From JAKCDU01 sp035551615 (GTDB taxonomy: Bacteria; Actinomycetota; Acidimicrobiia; Acidimicrobiales; Palsa-688), in NCBI GenBank assembly GCA_035551615.1, contig DASZNC010000170.1:1-64000 (forward strand): a DNA stretch of 64,000 nt, given 5' to 3'. Under the pieces are notes generated by a model. The model was not told where the DNA came from. It saw only the letters and a list, made by a program, of their open reading frames with translations, and searched no databases. A program made the translations under genes and the position numbers. Positions 33,506-41,900 of the stretch are shown here, piece by piece. Position 1 is the first letter of the stretch. Every line of letters begins with the position of its first letter.

Positions 33506-34944
33506 CGGCGGCCACCGCCCCGAGCAGAACCGACGGCCAGAGCCGGTTCAGCATCGAGTCGCTGCAGGAGTCGCGCAACGGCCGGGCCATAGCCGGTCTC
33601 CTGCTGGCCGCCGGTACCGCATTGATCGTCTGGTTGATCGTCTCCGCGTTCACCGGCCGCTTCACCGACCTGGCGCGTATCCACGGCCAGCTGCCGGCCG
33701 GCAGCAACGCCGTGCAGGTGGCGGCGCCGATCGAGTACCTGAATGTGACCGTCGGCAAGGTCGGCGCCGAGACCCGGGCCGCCAACGGCAACGTAGACGT
33801 CGTCTTCGAGATCTACCCGAAGAACCTGCCGCTGATCCCGAAGGGCGTCCAGGCCCAGGTCGCCCCGCTGTCGATCTTCGGCAACCAGTACATCAACCTG
33901 GTCCCGCCCCGGACCTTCCCGCCCGGCCACCTCGAGGCGAGCGACATCGTCGGCCCCTATACCGGCCAGGCCTCGTCGTCGCTGCAGGGAACCGTGACGC
34001 AGGTGAGCAACCTGCTCAACGCCATCCACCCGGCCCAGTTGGACACCGCCCTGACCGCCCTGGCGGAGGCGCTGAACGGTCAAGGGACGGCCCTCGGTCA
34101 GGGATTGACCAACACTTCGAAGTACCTGGGGCAGGCGGTCGTGCCCAACCTGCACAACCTCGAATCCGACCTGCAGATGCTGGCCCCGGCGAGCAGCACC
34201 GTCCAGCAGGCCTCGCCGTCGATCCTCGGCACCCTCTCGAACTCGGCGACCACCGGTCAGACCATCACCCAGCAGGAAGCCCAGCTCCACACCCTGCTGA
34301 CCAACGGCACCGATGCCGTCGGCCAGTTCGGCCACGTCCTGCAGCAGGTGCAGGCCGGCCTGCCCCGCCTGCTCAACCAGTCCGGGCCACTGCTGGCCGA
34401 CGTCACCCGGAACCCGAACGAACTGTCGCAGACCCTGAGCGGCCTGACGACGTTCGCATCGGCGGTCGCCGCCCAGGAGCAGTCGGGCCCCTACCTGAAG
34501 GTCAATGTCACCCTGCCGGTCGCCAACATCAGTGCCGGCGTCAACGCCGCCCTGGGTTACGACAACCCGACCTCGATCGACCAGGCCCTCGGGTCGGCGG
34601 TCAACCCGCCGACGTACACGTCGGCCAACTGCCCGCAGTACCCCGGGCTCACCAACACCCACTGCGGCACGGGTGGTAGCCCGGCCATCGCCGGGACGCT
34701 GCAGATGCCGGCCGGCTCCTCGGTGGCCGCCGCCTCCACCGGTTCCGGCTCGGGTGCGTCCGGCACCGCCGACGCCGTTACCGCCGGTGACCTGGTGTCG
34801 GCCGCAGCCACGGATCCGGGAACGGCCGAGGAGCATGCGGCCCAGGCCATCGCCATCGCGCTCAGCGGCGGCCAGGTTCCCTCGGCTCCCGGTCTGGCCG
34901 ATGTGGTCCTCATCCCCCTCCTCCACTCGATCGTCGGGGGCTGA
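33502..34944 (+). CDS. mceA: MceA, first MCE-domain subunit
   Basis: This 480-residue protein has an N-terminal membrane anchor (AIAGLLLAAGTALIVWLIVS), one MCE domain (residues about 60-140: GSNAVQVAAPIEYLNVTVGK and the hydrophobic loop LSIFGNQYINLVPP) and a long helical region rich in Leu, Gln, Asn and Thr. The tail has a Cys pair (ANCPQYPGLTNTHCG) and a Ser/Gly/Ala-rich stretch. MceA-F together build a helical tube that carries lipids across the periplasm. ATG 33502 overlaps the yrbEB stop. A second Ala-rich region at the end (TAEEHAAQAIAIALSGG) is less common in MceA. Confidence 0.93.
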   Translation: MTAATAPSRTDGQSRFSIESLQESRNGRAIAGLLLAAGTALIVWLIVSAFTGRFTDLARIHGQLPAGSNAVQVAAPIEYLNVTVGKVGAETRAANGNVDVVFEIYPKNLPLIPKGVQAQVAPLSIFGNQYINLVPPRTFPPGHLEASDIVGPYTGQASSSLQGTVTQVSNLLNAIHPAQLDTALTALAEALNGQGTALGQGLTNTSKYLGQAVVPNLHNLESDLQMLAPASSTVQQASPSILGTLSNSATTGQTITQQEAQLHTLLTNGTDAVGQFGHVLQQVQAGLPRLLNQSGPLLADVTRNPNELSQTLSGLTTFASAVAAQEQSGPYLKVNVTLPVANISAGVNAALGYDNPTSIDQALGSAVNPPTYTSANCPQYPGLTNTHCGTGGSPAIAGTLQMPAGSSVAAASTGSGSGASGTADAVTAGDLVSAAATDPGTAEEHAAQAIAIALSGGQVPSAPGLADVVLIPLLHSIVGG

Positions 34945-34949
34945 GCGGA

Positions 34950-36047
34950 GTGGGCTCCAAGTTCCGTTCGGACCTGATCAAACTGCTGATCTTCGTGGTG
35001 GTGTCCGTGCTGATCACCTTGAGCGTGGTCGGCACCCTCCTCGACCTGAAGCTGGGTCAGCCGCAGACCACCTACCACGCCATCTTCACCAACGCCACCG
35101 ACCTGGAGCCGGGTGACGTGGTGCGCATCGCCGGTGTCGAGGTGGGCAAGGTCTCGGGGGTCAGCGTCTACGGTGACGACCAGGCCAAGGTCGACTTCTC
35201 GGTGGACTCGTCGCAGCACCTGACCACCAGCACGATTGCCACCATCCAGTTCGAGAACCTGCTCGGCCAGCGCTACCTGCAGATCAGCGCCGGCCGGACG
35301 GCCGGGACCGCCCTTCGCGGCGGGTCGACCATCCAGTTGGCCAACACCCGGCCCGGCCTCGATCTCACTACCGTCTTCACCGGCTTCCAGCCTCTGCTGT
35401 CGGCCCTCGACCCGACGCAGGTGAACGAGCTGACCGGCTCGATCATCCAGGTCCTGCAAGGTCAATCCGGCGCCGTGGGCAATCTGGTCAACGAGACTGC
35501 TTCGCTCACCACCAACCTGGCCTCCAAGCAGGGTCTGATCAACCAGATCATCGACAATCTCAGCCCTCTGCTGACCAGCGTCAACCAGGACGACACCCAG
35601 CTGAAGCAGCTGATCGACGGGCTGGACACGCTCGTCACCGGCCTGGCCGGCCAGAGAGCGCAGATCGGTGACGCCGTCACGGGGCTGTCCAACCTGAGCA
35701 ACAACACCAACGGCCTGCTCGACAAGGTGCAGCCCACGCTCGACCAGGACCTGGCCGACCTGCGCACCGTCACCGGCATCCTCACCGCCAACCAGGGCAA
35801 GCTGAACGCCCAGCTGGGCAACGCTCTGCAGGGCCTGCCCGCCCTGCTGAACGCCCTGGACAAGGTGTCCAGCTCGGGTAACTACCTGGCCGTCTACATC
35901 TGCGATCTCACCATATCTACGACCAACCCGATCAGCGTCAAGCTGTCGCCCGGCGTGGACCAGAGCCCGCCGCTCGGGGTGCCGGGCGGTGTGATCGGCA
36001 ACCAGGCGTACCACACCCCGGTCTGCACTTTGGGAGCCCACTCGTGA
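34950..36047 (+). CDS. mceB: MceB subunit
   Basis: This 365-residue protein has an anchor (LIKLLIFVVVSVLITLSVVG), MCE domain (TDLEPGDVVRIAGVEVGKVS, then LLGQRYLQISAG) and a long helix-forming part with many NL-x-LL heptads ending in a Cys-containing tail (YHTPVCTLG). GTG 34950 lies 5 nt after the mceA stop, and the frame is open back to CTG 34941, which overlaps that stop. The C-terminal GVDQSPPLGVPGGVIGNQAY is typical of MceB/D-type ends. The stop overlaps mceC as GTGA. Confidence 0.92.
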   Translation: MGSKFRSDLIKLLIFVVVSVLITLSVVGTLLDLKLGQPQTTYHAIFTNATDLEPGDVVRIAGVEVGKVSGVSVYGDDQAKVDFSVDSSQHLTTSTIATIQFENLLGQRYLQISAGRTAGTALRGGSTIQLANTRPGLDLTTVFTGFQPLLSALDPTQVNELTGSIIQVLQGQSGAVGNLVNETASLTTNLASKQGLINQIIDNLSPLLTSVNQDDTQLKQLIDGLDTLVTGLAGQRAQIGDAVTGLSNLSNNTNGLLDKVQPTLDQDLADLRTVTGILTANQGKLNAQLGNALQGLPALLNALDKVSSSGNYLAVYICDLTISTTNPISVKLSPGVDQSPPLGVPGGVIGNQAYHTPVCTLGAHS

Positions 36048-37042
36048 AGAAGCTCCGCGAGCGCAACCTGGTGATAATCGCCTCCATCGCCGCCTTCGTG
36101 TTCCTGGTCGGCGGCTTCGTCGCCCTCAACTTCGCCAACTGGACGAAGGACCGCTACAGCGCCTACCTGCAGACGGCGGTCGGTCTCCAACCGGGCGACG
36201 TGGTCACCATCGCCGGGGTGCGGGTCGGTTCGGTCACCGGCCTCAGCCTGGACCACGGGATGGTGAAGGCCAGCTTCGAGATCGACGGCGGCCACCACCT
36301 CGGGTCCACCACTTCGGCCACCGTGAAGGTCCTCAACCCGGTCGGGGTGGAATACGTCGAGCTGAACCCGAGCGGCCCGGGACGGCTCAGTGGGCCGATC
36401 CCGGTGGACCGCACCACGGTGCCCCAGACCCTCGTCAGCGATCTGAACACGCTGGCGTCGAATACGCAGCAGACCAACATCGCCCAGCTCATCAAGTCGC
36501 TGCAGGTGCTGACCCAGACCTTCGGTGCCAACACGCCGGCCGAAACCGGCGCCGCCCTCGACGGGGTCGCTGAGCTGTCGGCCGTGCTCGGGGCCGACCA
36601 GCAGAACCTGGAGAACCTGATCAACCAGTCGCAGAAACTGACCGGCCTGCTCAACGGCCAGAGCAGCCAGCTGGTCCAGTTGATCGGCCAGTCGTCGATC
36701 CTCCTCCAGGTCCTGAACAACCGGAAGGCGGATCTGGACAACCTTCTGGCGACCACCACGCAGCTGACCGACCAGATCGACCACATCATCGGCACCGACC
36801 GGACCCAGCTCGACCCGCTGCTGGCCAATCTGAAGGCGGTGTCGGCCGAGTTGGCCAGCCAGTCCAACAACGTGGGGGCGGCCATACCGCTGCTCGCCGC
36901 GTTCAGCCGCTACAGCGCCAACGTGACCGGATCCGGTCCCTACGCCGACTTCGTCGCCCCGTCACTCGTGATCCCCGATGACCTGGTCGCCCAGTGCGCG
37001 GCGATCGGCAAGCTGGACCCCCAGAGGGGGTGCCGCCCGTGA
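36044..37042 (+). CDS. mceC: MceC subunit
   Basis: This 332-residue protein has an anchor (LVIIASIAAFVFLVGGFVAL), MCE domain (VGLQPGDVVTIAGVRVGSVT, VLNPVGVEYVELNPSGPG) and a helical domain of Leu/Gln/Asn repeats (LINQSQKLTGLLNGQSSQLV). It is shorter than mycobacterial MceC proteins, which carry long Pro-rich tails. GTG 36044 overlaps the mceB stop and its own stop overlaps mceD. Part of the six-subunit lipid tube. Confidence 0.92.
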   Translation: MKKLRERNLVIIASIAAFVFLVGGFVALNFANWTKDRYSAYLQTAVGLQPGDVVTIAGVRVGSVTGLSLDHGMVKASFEIDGGHHLGSTTSATVKVLNPVGVEYVELNPSGPGRLSGPIPVDRTTVPQTLVSDLNTLASNTQQTNIAQLIKSLQVLTQTFGANTPAETGAALDGVAELSAVLGADQQNLENLINQSQKLTGLLNGQSSQLVQLIGQSSILLQVLNNRKADLDNLLATTTQLTDQIDHIIGTDRTQLDPLLANLKAVSAELASQSNNVGAAIPLLAAFSRYSANVTGSGPYADFVAPSLVIPDDLVAQCAAIGKLDPQRGCRP

Positions 37043-38229
37043 CGCCCACCGACCGGCTCCACTCGGCCCGGCCGTGGATGGCCATAGCCGCCGTGATCCT
37101 CGTACTGGCCGGCGTGATCGGCGCCATCGTCGTGGCCACCGAGGGTCCGGCGACGCGGACCATATCGGCCCAGTTCACCGAGACGCCCGGCCTCTACGTC
37201 GGCAACGACGTGGACGTGCTCGGCATCAACGTGGGCAAGATCAAGTCGATCAAAGCCGGCGACGGCTACGTCACTGTGGTCATGGCGGTCAACAGGTCGG
37301 TCAAGCTGCCGGCTCACGCGTCGGCCGTCCTCATGGCCCCCGAGGTGGTGTCGGACCGCTTCGTGCAGATCGGTCCGGCCTACACGAGCGGTCCCACAAT
37401 GGCGCCCGGCACGATGATCCCGCTGGCGCAGACGGCCATCCCCGAATCGGTGGACACCGTGATATCCGAGCTCAACACGCTGGCCCAGCAACTGGGTCCG
37501 AACGGGGCCAACCAGAACGGCGCCCTCAGCGCCCTGGTGCACCAGTTGGCCACCAACCTGGGACCCAACGGCCAGTCGTTCCACAACGCCGTGGTCAACT
37601 TCAGCCAGGCCCTCGGCGCCCTCTCCGCCAACTCCCCGGCTCTGGCCGGAACGCTGACCAACCTGGGACAGCTGAGCCAGGCGCTGGCCGACCACAGCTC
37701 CGAATACCAGTCGTTCGCCACCAATCTGGCCTCCGTCAGCCAGGTCCTGGCCAACGACCGCCAGGACGTCTCGGCCACGCTGCAGTCGCTCCAAACGCTG
37801 TTCGCCCACCTGACCACCTTCATCGATACCGACGGGGCCAACCTGGGCGGCAGCATCACCAACCTGCAGAAGTTCGCCGGCGCCCTCAGCAGCCAGCAGG
37901 CGGCGCTGGCCCAGGCCTACGACCTGGCGCCACTGTCCCTGCAGAACCTGGACAACGCCATCAACAAGCAGGCCCCCGGCGGCGCCGCTGTGGTCGGCCG
38001 GTACAACCCGGTCGCCTCTACGCCGACCCTGTTCAACCAGGTCTGCGGCAGCGCCGCGTTGCGGTTCCTGGTCCTCCTGGCCTCCGGCACCCAGACCAAC
38101 CCGCTCACCCAGGCCAACTCCACCGACACGCTGTGCGGCATCGGAAACGCCCTGGTGGCCCTCACGCCGCCGCCCGGGTCGGCGTCCGGCCCCGACCTGT
38201 CACTCTCCGCTCTGGTGGGCAAGTCATGA
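37039..38229 (+). CDS. mceD: MceD subunit
   Basis: This 396-residue protein has an anchor (WMAIAAVILVLAGVIGAIVV), MCE domain (ETPGLYVGNDVDVLGINVGK, VVSDRFVQIGPAYTSGPT) and helical region (SQALGALSANSPALAGTLTN). The C-terminal end has two Cys (NQVCGSAAL, TLCGIGNA) that may form a disulfide outside the cell. GTG 37039 overlaps the mceC stop as GTGA; the longer frame to 36994 reads inside mceC and is rejected. The stop overlaps mceE as ATGA. Confidence 0.92.
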   Translation: MTPTDRLHSARPWMAIAAVILVLAGVIGAIVVATEGPATRTISAQFTETPGLYVGNDVDVLGINVGKIKSIKAGDGYVTVVMAVNRSVKLPAHASAVLMAPEVVSDRFVQIGPAYTSGPTMAPGTMIPLAQTAIPESVDTVISELNTLAQQLGPNGANQNGALSALVHQLATNLGPNGQSFHNAVVNFSQALGALSANSPALAGTLTNLGQLSQALADHSSEYQSFATNLASVSQVLANDRQDVSATLQSLQTLFAHLTTFIDTDGANLGGSITNLQKFAGALSSQQAALAQAYDLAPLSLQNLDNAINKQAPGGAAVVGRYNPVASTPTLFNQVCGSAALRFLVLLASGTQTNPLTQANSTDTLCGIGNALVALTPPPGSASGPDLSLSALVGKS

Positions 38230-39317
38230 GCCGACTCCGCCGCAGCGCCGCCCTCCTTGCCGCCGCCGGGTTGCTGTCATCATGCGGCATCAGCCTCCAG
38301 TCGCTGCCCAAGATCGGCGGCATCTCGGGCCCGACCTACAAGCTGACCGCCTTCTTCACCAACGTGGTCAACCTGCCGGCCAACGCCCAGGTGCGGGTCG
38401 GCTCGTTCACCGTCGGCCAGGTGACCGCCATCGGCCTACAGAACTTCACGGCTGTCGTGCACATGCGGATCAAGGACACCACGAAGCTGCCCAAGGGCAC
38501 GACGGCCACCATCTCGTTCGACACGCCGCTCGGCGAGGACTACGTGCTCCTGCAGCCGCCGACGACGACTACGGCATCGGGGAGCGGCAGTGGTTATCTC
38601 CCCGACGGCGGCCAGATCCCGCTGCCCCAGACCGGTGACGCACCGAGTGTGGAGGATCTGTTCGGTGCACTCGGCACGTTGTTGAACAACGGCGGCATCA
38701 ACCAGCTGCAGACGATCATCACCCAGACGAACGCCGCCCTCAACGGGAACCAGCCGCAGATCAGGGCGCTCATCCAGAACCTCAACGCCACGGTCACCTC
38801 GTTGGCCCAGAACACCCCGTCGATCGACAAGGCGTTGCAGTCCATCGCCACTCTCAGCACGACCCTGAACCAGGGGAGCAGCAGCATCCAACAGGGCCTG
38901 AACGCGCTGGGGCCGGCGGCGCAGACATTGCAGTCCGAGACCACCGACCTGAAGGGCCTGTTCACCAATCTCGACTCCTTGAGCTCGGCGGCCAACAGCA
39001 TCATCACGGCCAGCGTGTCGGGCACCGTCGAGACCTTCCAGCAGCTGCAGCCGCTGCTCAACCAGCTCACGTCCGTTCAGTCGCAACTGAGCCCCGCCCT
39101 GTCGGCCATCCAGGCCCTCGAGACCTACACGCCGAGAGCGGTACCGGGTAACTACCTGCAGTTGTCCATCGCCGCCACCATCAACGTGCCCGCCGTGCCG
39201 TCCGACGCCCCTCCGCTGCAGAAGATCACCGTGGACCCCCCGGACCAGTCACAGTCGTATCTGCACGATCCCACCGACGCATCCATCGCCACCGTCCTGG
39301 AAGGTGGCCTGCCGTGA
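38226..39317 (+). CDS. mceE: MceE, lipoprotein subunit
   Basis: This 363-residue protein is the lipoprotein member of the set, as MceE always is: signal RRSAALLAAAGLLSSC with lipobox Cys20. The MCE domain follows (VVNLPANAQVRVGSFTVGQV, FDTPLGEDYVLLQPP), then a Thr/Ser/Gly loop (TTTTASGSGSG) and a long helical part (QTNAALNGNQPQIRALIQNL). ATG 38226 overlaps mceD. Its stop overlaps GTG 39314, the start of an 18-codon micro-ORF that runs exactly to mceF. Confidence 0.93.
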   Translation: MSRLRRSAALLAAAGLLSSCGISLQSLPKIGGISGPTYKLTAFFTNVVNLPANAQVRVGSFTVGQVTAIGLQNFTAVVHMRIKDTTKLPKGTTATISFDTPLGEDYVLLQPPTTTTASGSGSGYLPDGGQIPLPQTGDAPSVEDLFGALGTLLNNGGINQLQTIITQTNAALNGNQPQIRALIQNLNATVTSLAQNTPSIDKALQSIATLSTTLNQGSSSIQQGLNALGPAAQTLQSETTDLKGLFTNLDSLSSAANSIITASVSGTVETFQQLQPLLNQLTSVQSQLSPALSAIQALETYTPRAVPGNYLQLSIAATINVPAVPSDAPPLQKITVDPPDQSQSYLHDPTDASIATVLEGGLP

Positions 39318-39370
39318 GCGAGCCGATGATCCCCCACCTGTTCCGTCGCCGCCGGGGGGTGTGGTCATGA
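39314..39370 (+). other. Bridging micro-ORF, 18 codons, between mceE and mceF
   Basis: GTG 39314 overlaps the mceE stop as GTGA. Eighteen codons (MSEPMIPHLFRRRRGVWS) end at TGA 39368-39370, overlapping the mceF ATG as ATGA. It fills the only sizeable gap within the six mce genes with the same four-base overlaps seen between the other mce genes. Confidence 0.5.
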
Positions 39371-40476
39371 GTCGCGCCATCCTGGCCCGGCTGATCGCCC
39401 TGGTCGTGATCACCCTGGCCGGCGTCTACTACATCTCCTTCGACGCCATCGGCGTCCACGTCTTCAGCCAGCCGTACAAGGTCAATGCCGTGTTCCCGGC
39501 CATTGTCAACGGCCAGCCGTCGGGCGCTGGCGGCCTGTACTCCGACGCCTACGTCACCTACCGGGGCGTCGAGGTGGGCAAGGTCGGCTCTCTGCAGCTG
39601 CACCAGAACGAGGTCGTGGCCGTGCTCGACATCGACCACGGAACCAAGATCCCGAAGAACGTCTCCGCTCATGTCAAGGAACTGACGGCCGCCGCCGAGC
39701 AGTACGTCGACCTGGTGCCGGAGGGCAGCGACCCGCCCGGCCAGTACCTGACCTCCGGCGACAAGATCACCGACACCACGATCCCCATATCGGTCGGCAC
39801 CCTGCTCAACTCGCTGAACTCGCTCGTCAACAGCCTGAGCCCGGCCGACCTCAACACGCTGACGTCATCGCTCGCCACCGGTCTCCAGGACGCGGGTGGC
39901 AACCTGCACCAGATCATCGCCGACGGCAACACCCTGGCCACCGCCCTGCAGACGGCGATACCGGGCACCCAGCAGCTGATCAACGCCGGGAACACGGTGC
40001 TGTCCACCTTCAACGCGACCAGCAACGACTTCGCCCAGTTCTCGACCAATCTCGATCTGCTCTCCCAGCAGGTCAAGCAGTCCAACTCGGATCTGGTCGC
40101 CCTGCTGCAGAACGGGGCGGCCGCCGGCACCGCCCTCAACAACTTCCTGAAGCAGAACGGCAACGCCACCATCGGCCTGATCAACGACCTGTCGGCCAGC
40201 ACGAACGTCGCCTACCAGCGCCAGCCGGCCATTCAGGCACTGTTCGAGGTGCTGCCCCTCTTCGCCACCGACGTGTCGGAAACGGTCAGCAACGGGCAGG
40301 TCCATTTCCAGCTCGACTTCAACACCGCATCGCCGGTGTGCCCCTACATCCCGACGTTGCCGACTCCGACCCAGGTCGACGGCAATCCCGCCGATCTCAA
40401 CCGCAACTGCTCCACCGAAGCCCCCAACCTGCTCCAGCGCGGTGCCGACAAGGCGCCGACGCCCGCCAATCCGTAG
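39367..40476 (+). CDS. mceF: MceF subunit
   Basis: This 369-residue protein has an anchor (LARLIALVVITLAGVYYISF), MCE domain (YSDAYVTYRGVEVGKVGSLQ, AAAEQYVDLVPEGSDPPG) and helical region (SLNSLVNSLSPADLNTLTSS). The tail has Cys residues (ASPVCPYIP, NRNCSTEAPN). ATG 39367 is chosen; in-frame GTG 39361 lies just before. It starts at the end of the bridging micro-ORF. Completes a full A-F set. The Mce-associated membrane protein follows after 6 nt. Confidence 0.92.
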   Translation: MSRAILARLIALVVITLAGVYYISFDAIGVHVFSQPYKVNAVFPAIVNGQPSGAGGLYSDAYVTYRGVEVGKVGSLQLHQNEVVAVLDIDHGTKIPKNVSAHVKELTAAAEQYVDLVPEGSDPPGQYLTSGDKITDTTIPISVGTLLNSLNSLVNSLSPADLNTLTSSLATGLQDAGGNLHQIIADGNTLATALQTAIPGTQQLINAGNTVLSTFNATSNDFAQFSTNLDLLSQQVKQSNSDLVALLQNGAAAGTALNNFLKQNGNATIGLINDLSASTNVAYQRQPAIQALFEVLPLFATDVSETVSNGQVHFQLDFNTASPVCPYIPTLPTPTQVDGNPADLNRNCSTEAPNLLQRGADKAPTPANP

Positions 40477-40482
40477 GAACCC

Positions 40483-41070
40483 ATGGAAACGCAGATCCCA
40501 ACCGACGCTCCCGCCCCACCCCCCTACCAGACGACCCGGTCCGGTCTCGGCCAGAACCCGGCTCTGCCGATACTGGCCGGCGCCCTGGCACTGCTTCTCG
40601 TGGTCGCCCTGGTCCTGTCGTTGCTCGACCTGAGCAGCAAGAACGGCAAGGTCAACAGTCTGAATCGACAGAACACCCTCCGCCAGACGGCGTTGCAGGC
40701 CGCCAACAAGTACGGGATCGACTTCGCCAGCTACAACTACGCCGACCTGCACGGGGCCACTGCGCCGTGGACGCTCCTCGAGGCGCACAGCACGGCCAAG
40801 TTCATGAGTGAATTCAAGCAGACCAGCTCGGCGTTGCAGCCCAGCATCGTCGCCTACAAGGTGACCGCAGCGGCGACCATCCCGATGGCGGCCGTGTCGT
40901 CGCTGGTCGGCGACAAGGCCATAGTCATGCTCCAAGTTTCGCAGAAGATCACCAACTCGGCCCAGGGCAAGAGCGGGGCCCAGACGGTCCCGTTCCTGGT
41001 GGTCATGACCCTCCAACACCAGAAAGGGCAGTGGAACGTGGACAACGTCCAGGTATCCATCTCCGGTTGA
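40483..41070 (+). CDS. Mce-associated membrane protein (Mam type)
   Basis: This 195-residue protein has a Pro-rich cytoplasmic start (DAPAPPPYQTTRSG), one membrane helix (LPILAGALALLLVVALVLSL) and a soluble outer domain ending in NVDNVQVSISG. That is the layout of Mam/Mas proteins encoded after actinobacterial mce genes, which stabilise the Mce complex (for example Mam4A/OmamA). The outer domain fits an NTF2-like fold (TAPWTLLEAHSTAKFMSEFK). The stop TGA shares its last base with the ATG of the next gene. Confidence 0.85.
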   Translation: METQIPTDAPAPPPYQTTRSGLGQNPALPILAGALALLLVVALVLSLLDLSSKNGKVNSLNRQNTLRQTALQAANKYGIDFASYNYADLHGATAPWTLLEAHSTAKFMSEFKQTSSALQPSIVAYKVTAAATIPMAAVSSLVGDKAIVMLQVSQKITNSAQGKSGAQTVPFLVVMTLQHQKGQWNVDNVQVSISG

Positions 41071-41900
41071 TGGGCCCCTCGTTCCTCGATCGAATGACGC
41101 GCCGCGCGCTGGGCCGGGTGGCCGGGGCCGGCCTGCTGGTGGCCACGACGCTGGCGTTCTCGGTGGCTGACGCGCCGCGGGCCCTGGCCGACCCGAGCGC
41201 GCCGCCGCCGTTCCCGGCGTCGTGCCTCAACCAGGTATCCGGCCAGCCGGCCAAAGGGGCCAGCGCGACGGCCAAGTACACCCCGTACGAAGTCCCGTTC
41301 AAAGCCATCATCTTCGACGGGTCGATCGACATCCCGCCCAACATCAAGGTCCCCCACCTGTTCGCCAGTGCGTGTGGCGACGTGCAACTCCCGTCACTGT
41401 CCGGGACCATCACCGCATCGGAAATCCAGGTCGCAGATCCGAATGTGTACGTGGCCGGGCTGGAGGCCTTGCCGACCACCATCTCCTTCACCGGGCTCAA
41501 CGCCAGCATCAGCCTGACCCCGGCCCACAACGGCGGTCTGGACATCACGGTCAAAGGAGGGACCATGGCGTCGGTCACCACCCTGGGCATCACCTGCTCG
41601 ATCGTGTTGAACGCCAGCTTCACGACGCTCCCGGAAGGGAACCTCCCGTCCCAACCGGTCACCGGTCCGACCCAGCAGGGACAGGCGGTGACGGTGAGCA
41701 ACACCTTCGCCGTGCCCGCGGTGATCGGCTCCGATTCGGGTAAGTGCCCGCCTTTGGTGGCCCAGGCGTTCAACAAGGCACTGGGCCTGCCCACCGCCCC
41801 CGGCCAGGGAACGTTCGTCGCCCCCTTCTGTTTCGACTTCGAGCTCATGCAGGTGAGCATCCCGAAAGCCACCCCCCACTGCCCATGGCCGCAATCATGA
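41070..41900 (+). CDS. Secreted Cys-containing protein 1 of the mce locus
   Basis: I do not recognise a named family. The 276-residue product has a signal peptide (RVAGAGLLVATTLAFSVADA, likely cleavage after RALA) and four mature Cys. It has a beta-rich body: YTPYEVPFKAIIFDGSID, ISFTGLNASISLTPAHNGGL, GITCSIVLNASFTTLPEGNL. The end is KCPPLVAQAFNKALGLP and CFDFELMQVSIP. The next gene product shares the YE(V/I)PF, PAxNGGL and Cys-x(n)-LGLP/IGLP blocks, so they appear to be distant paralogues. Its position directly after the Mam gene suggests an extracellular part of, or cargo carrier for, the Mce system. ATG 41070 shares a base with the previous stop. Confidence 0.75.
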   Translation: MGPSFLDRMTRRALGRVAGAGLLVATTLAFSVADAPRALADPSAPPPFPASCLNQVSGQPAKGASATAKYTPYEVPFKAIIFDGSIDIPPNIKVPHLFASACGDVQLPSLSGTITASEIQVADPNVYVAGLEALPTTISFTGLNASISLTPAHNGGLDITVKGGTMASVTTLGITCSIVLNASFTTLPEGNLPSQPVTGPTQQGQAVTVSNTFAVPAVIGSDSGKCPPLVAQAFNKALGLPTAPGQGTFVAPFCFDFELMQVSIPKATPHCPWPQS

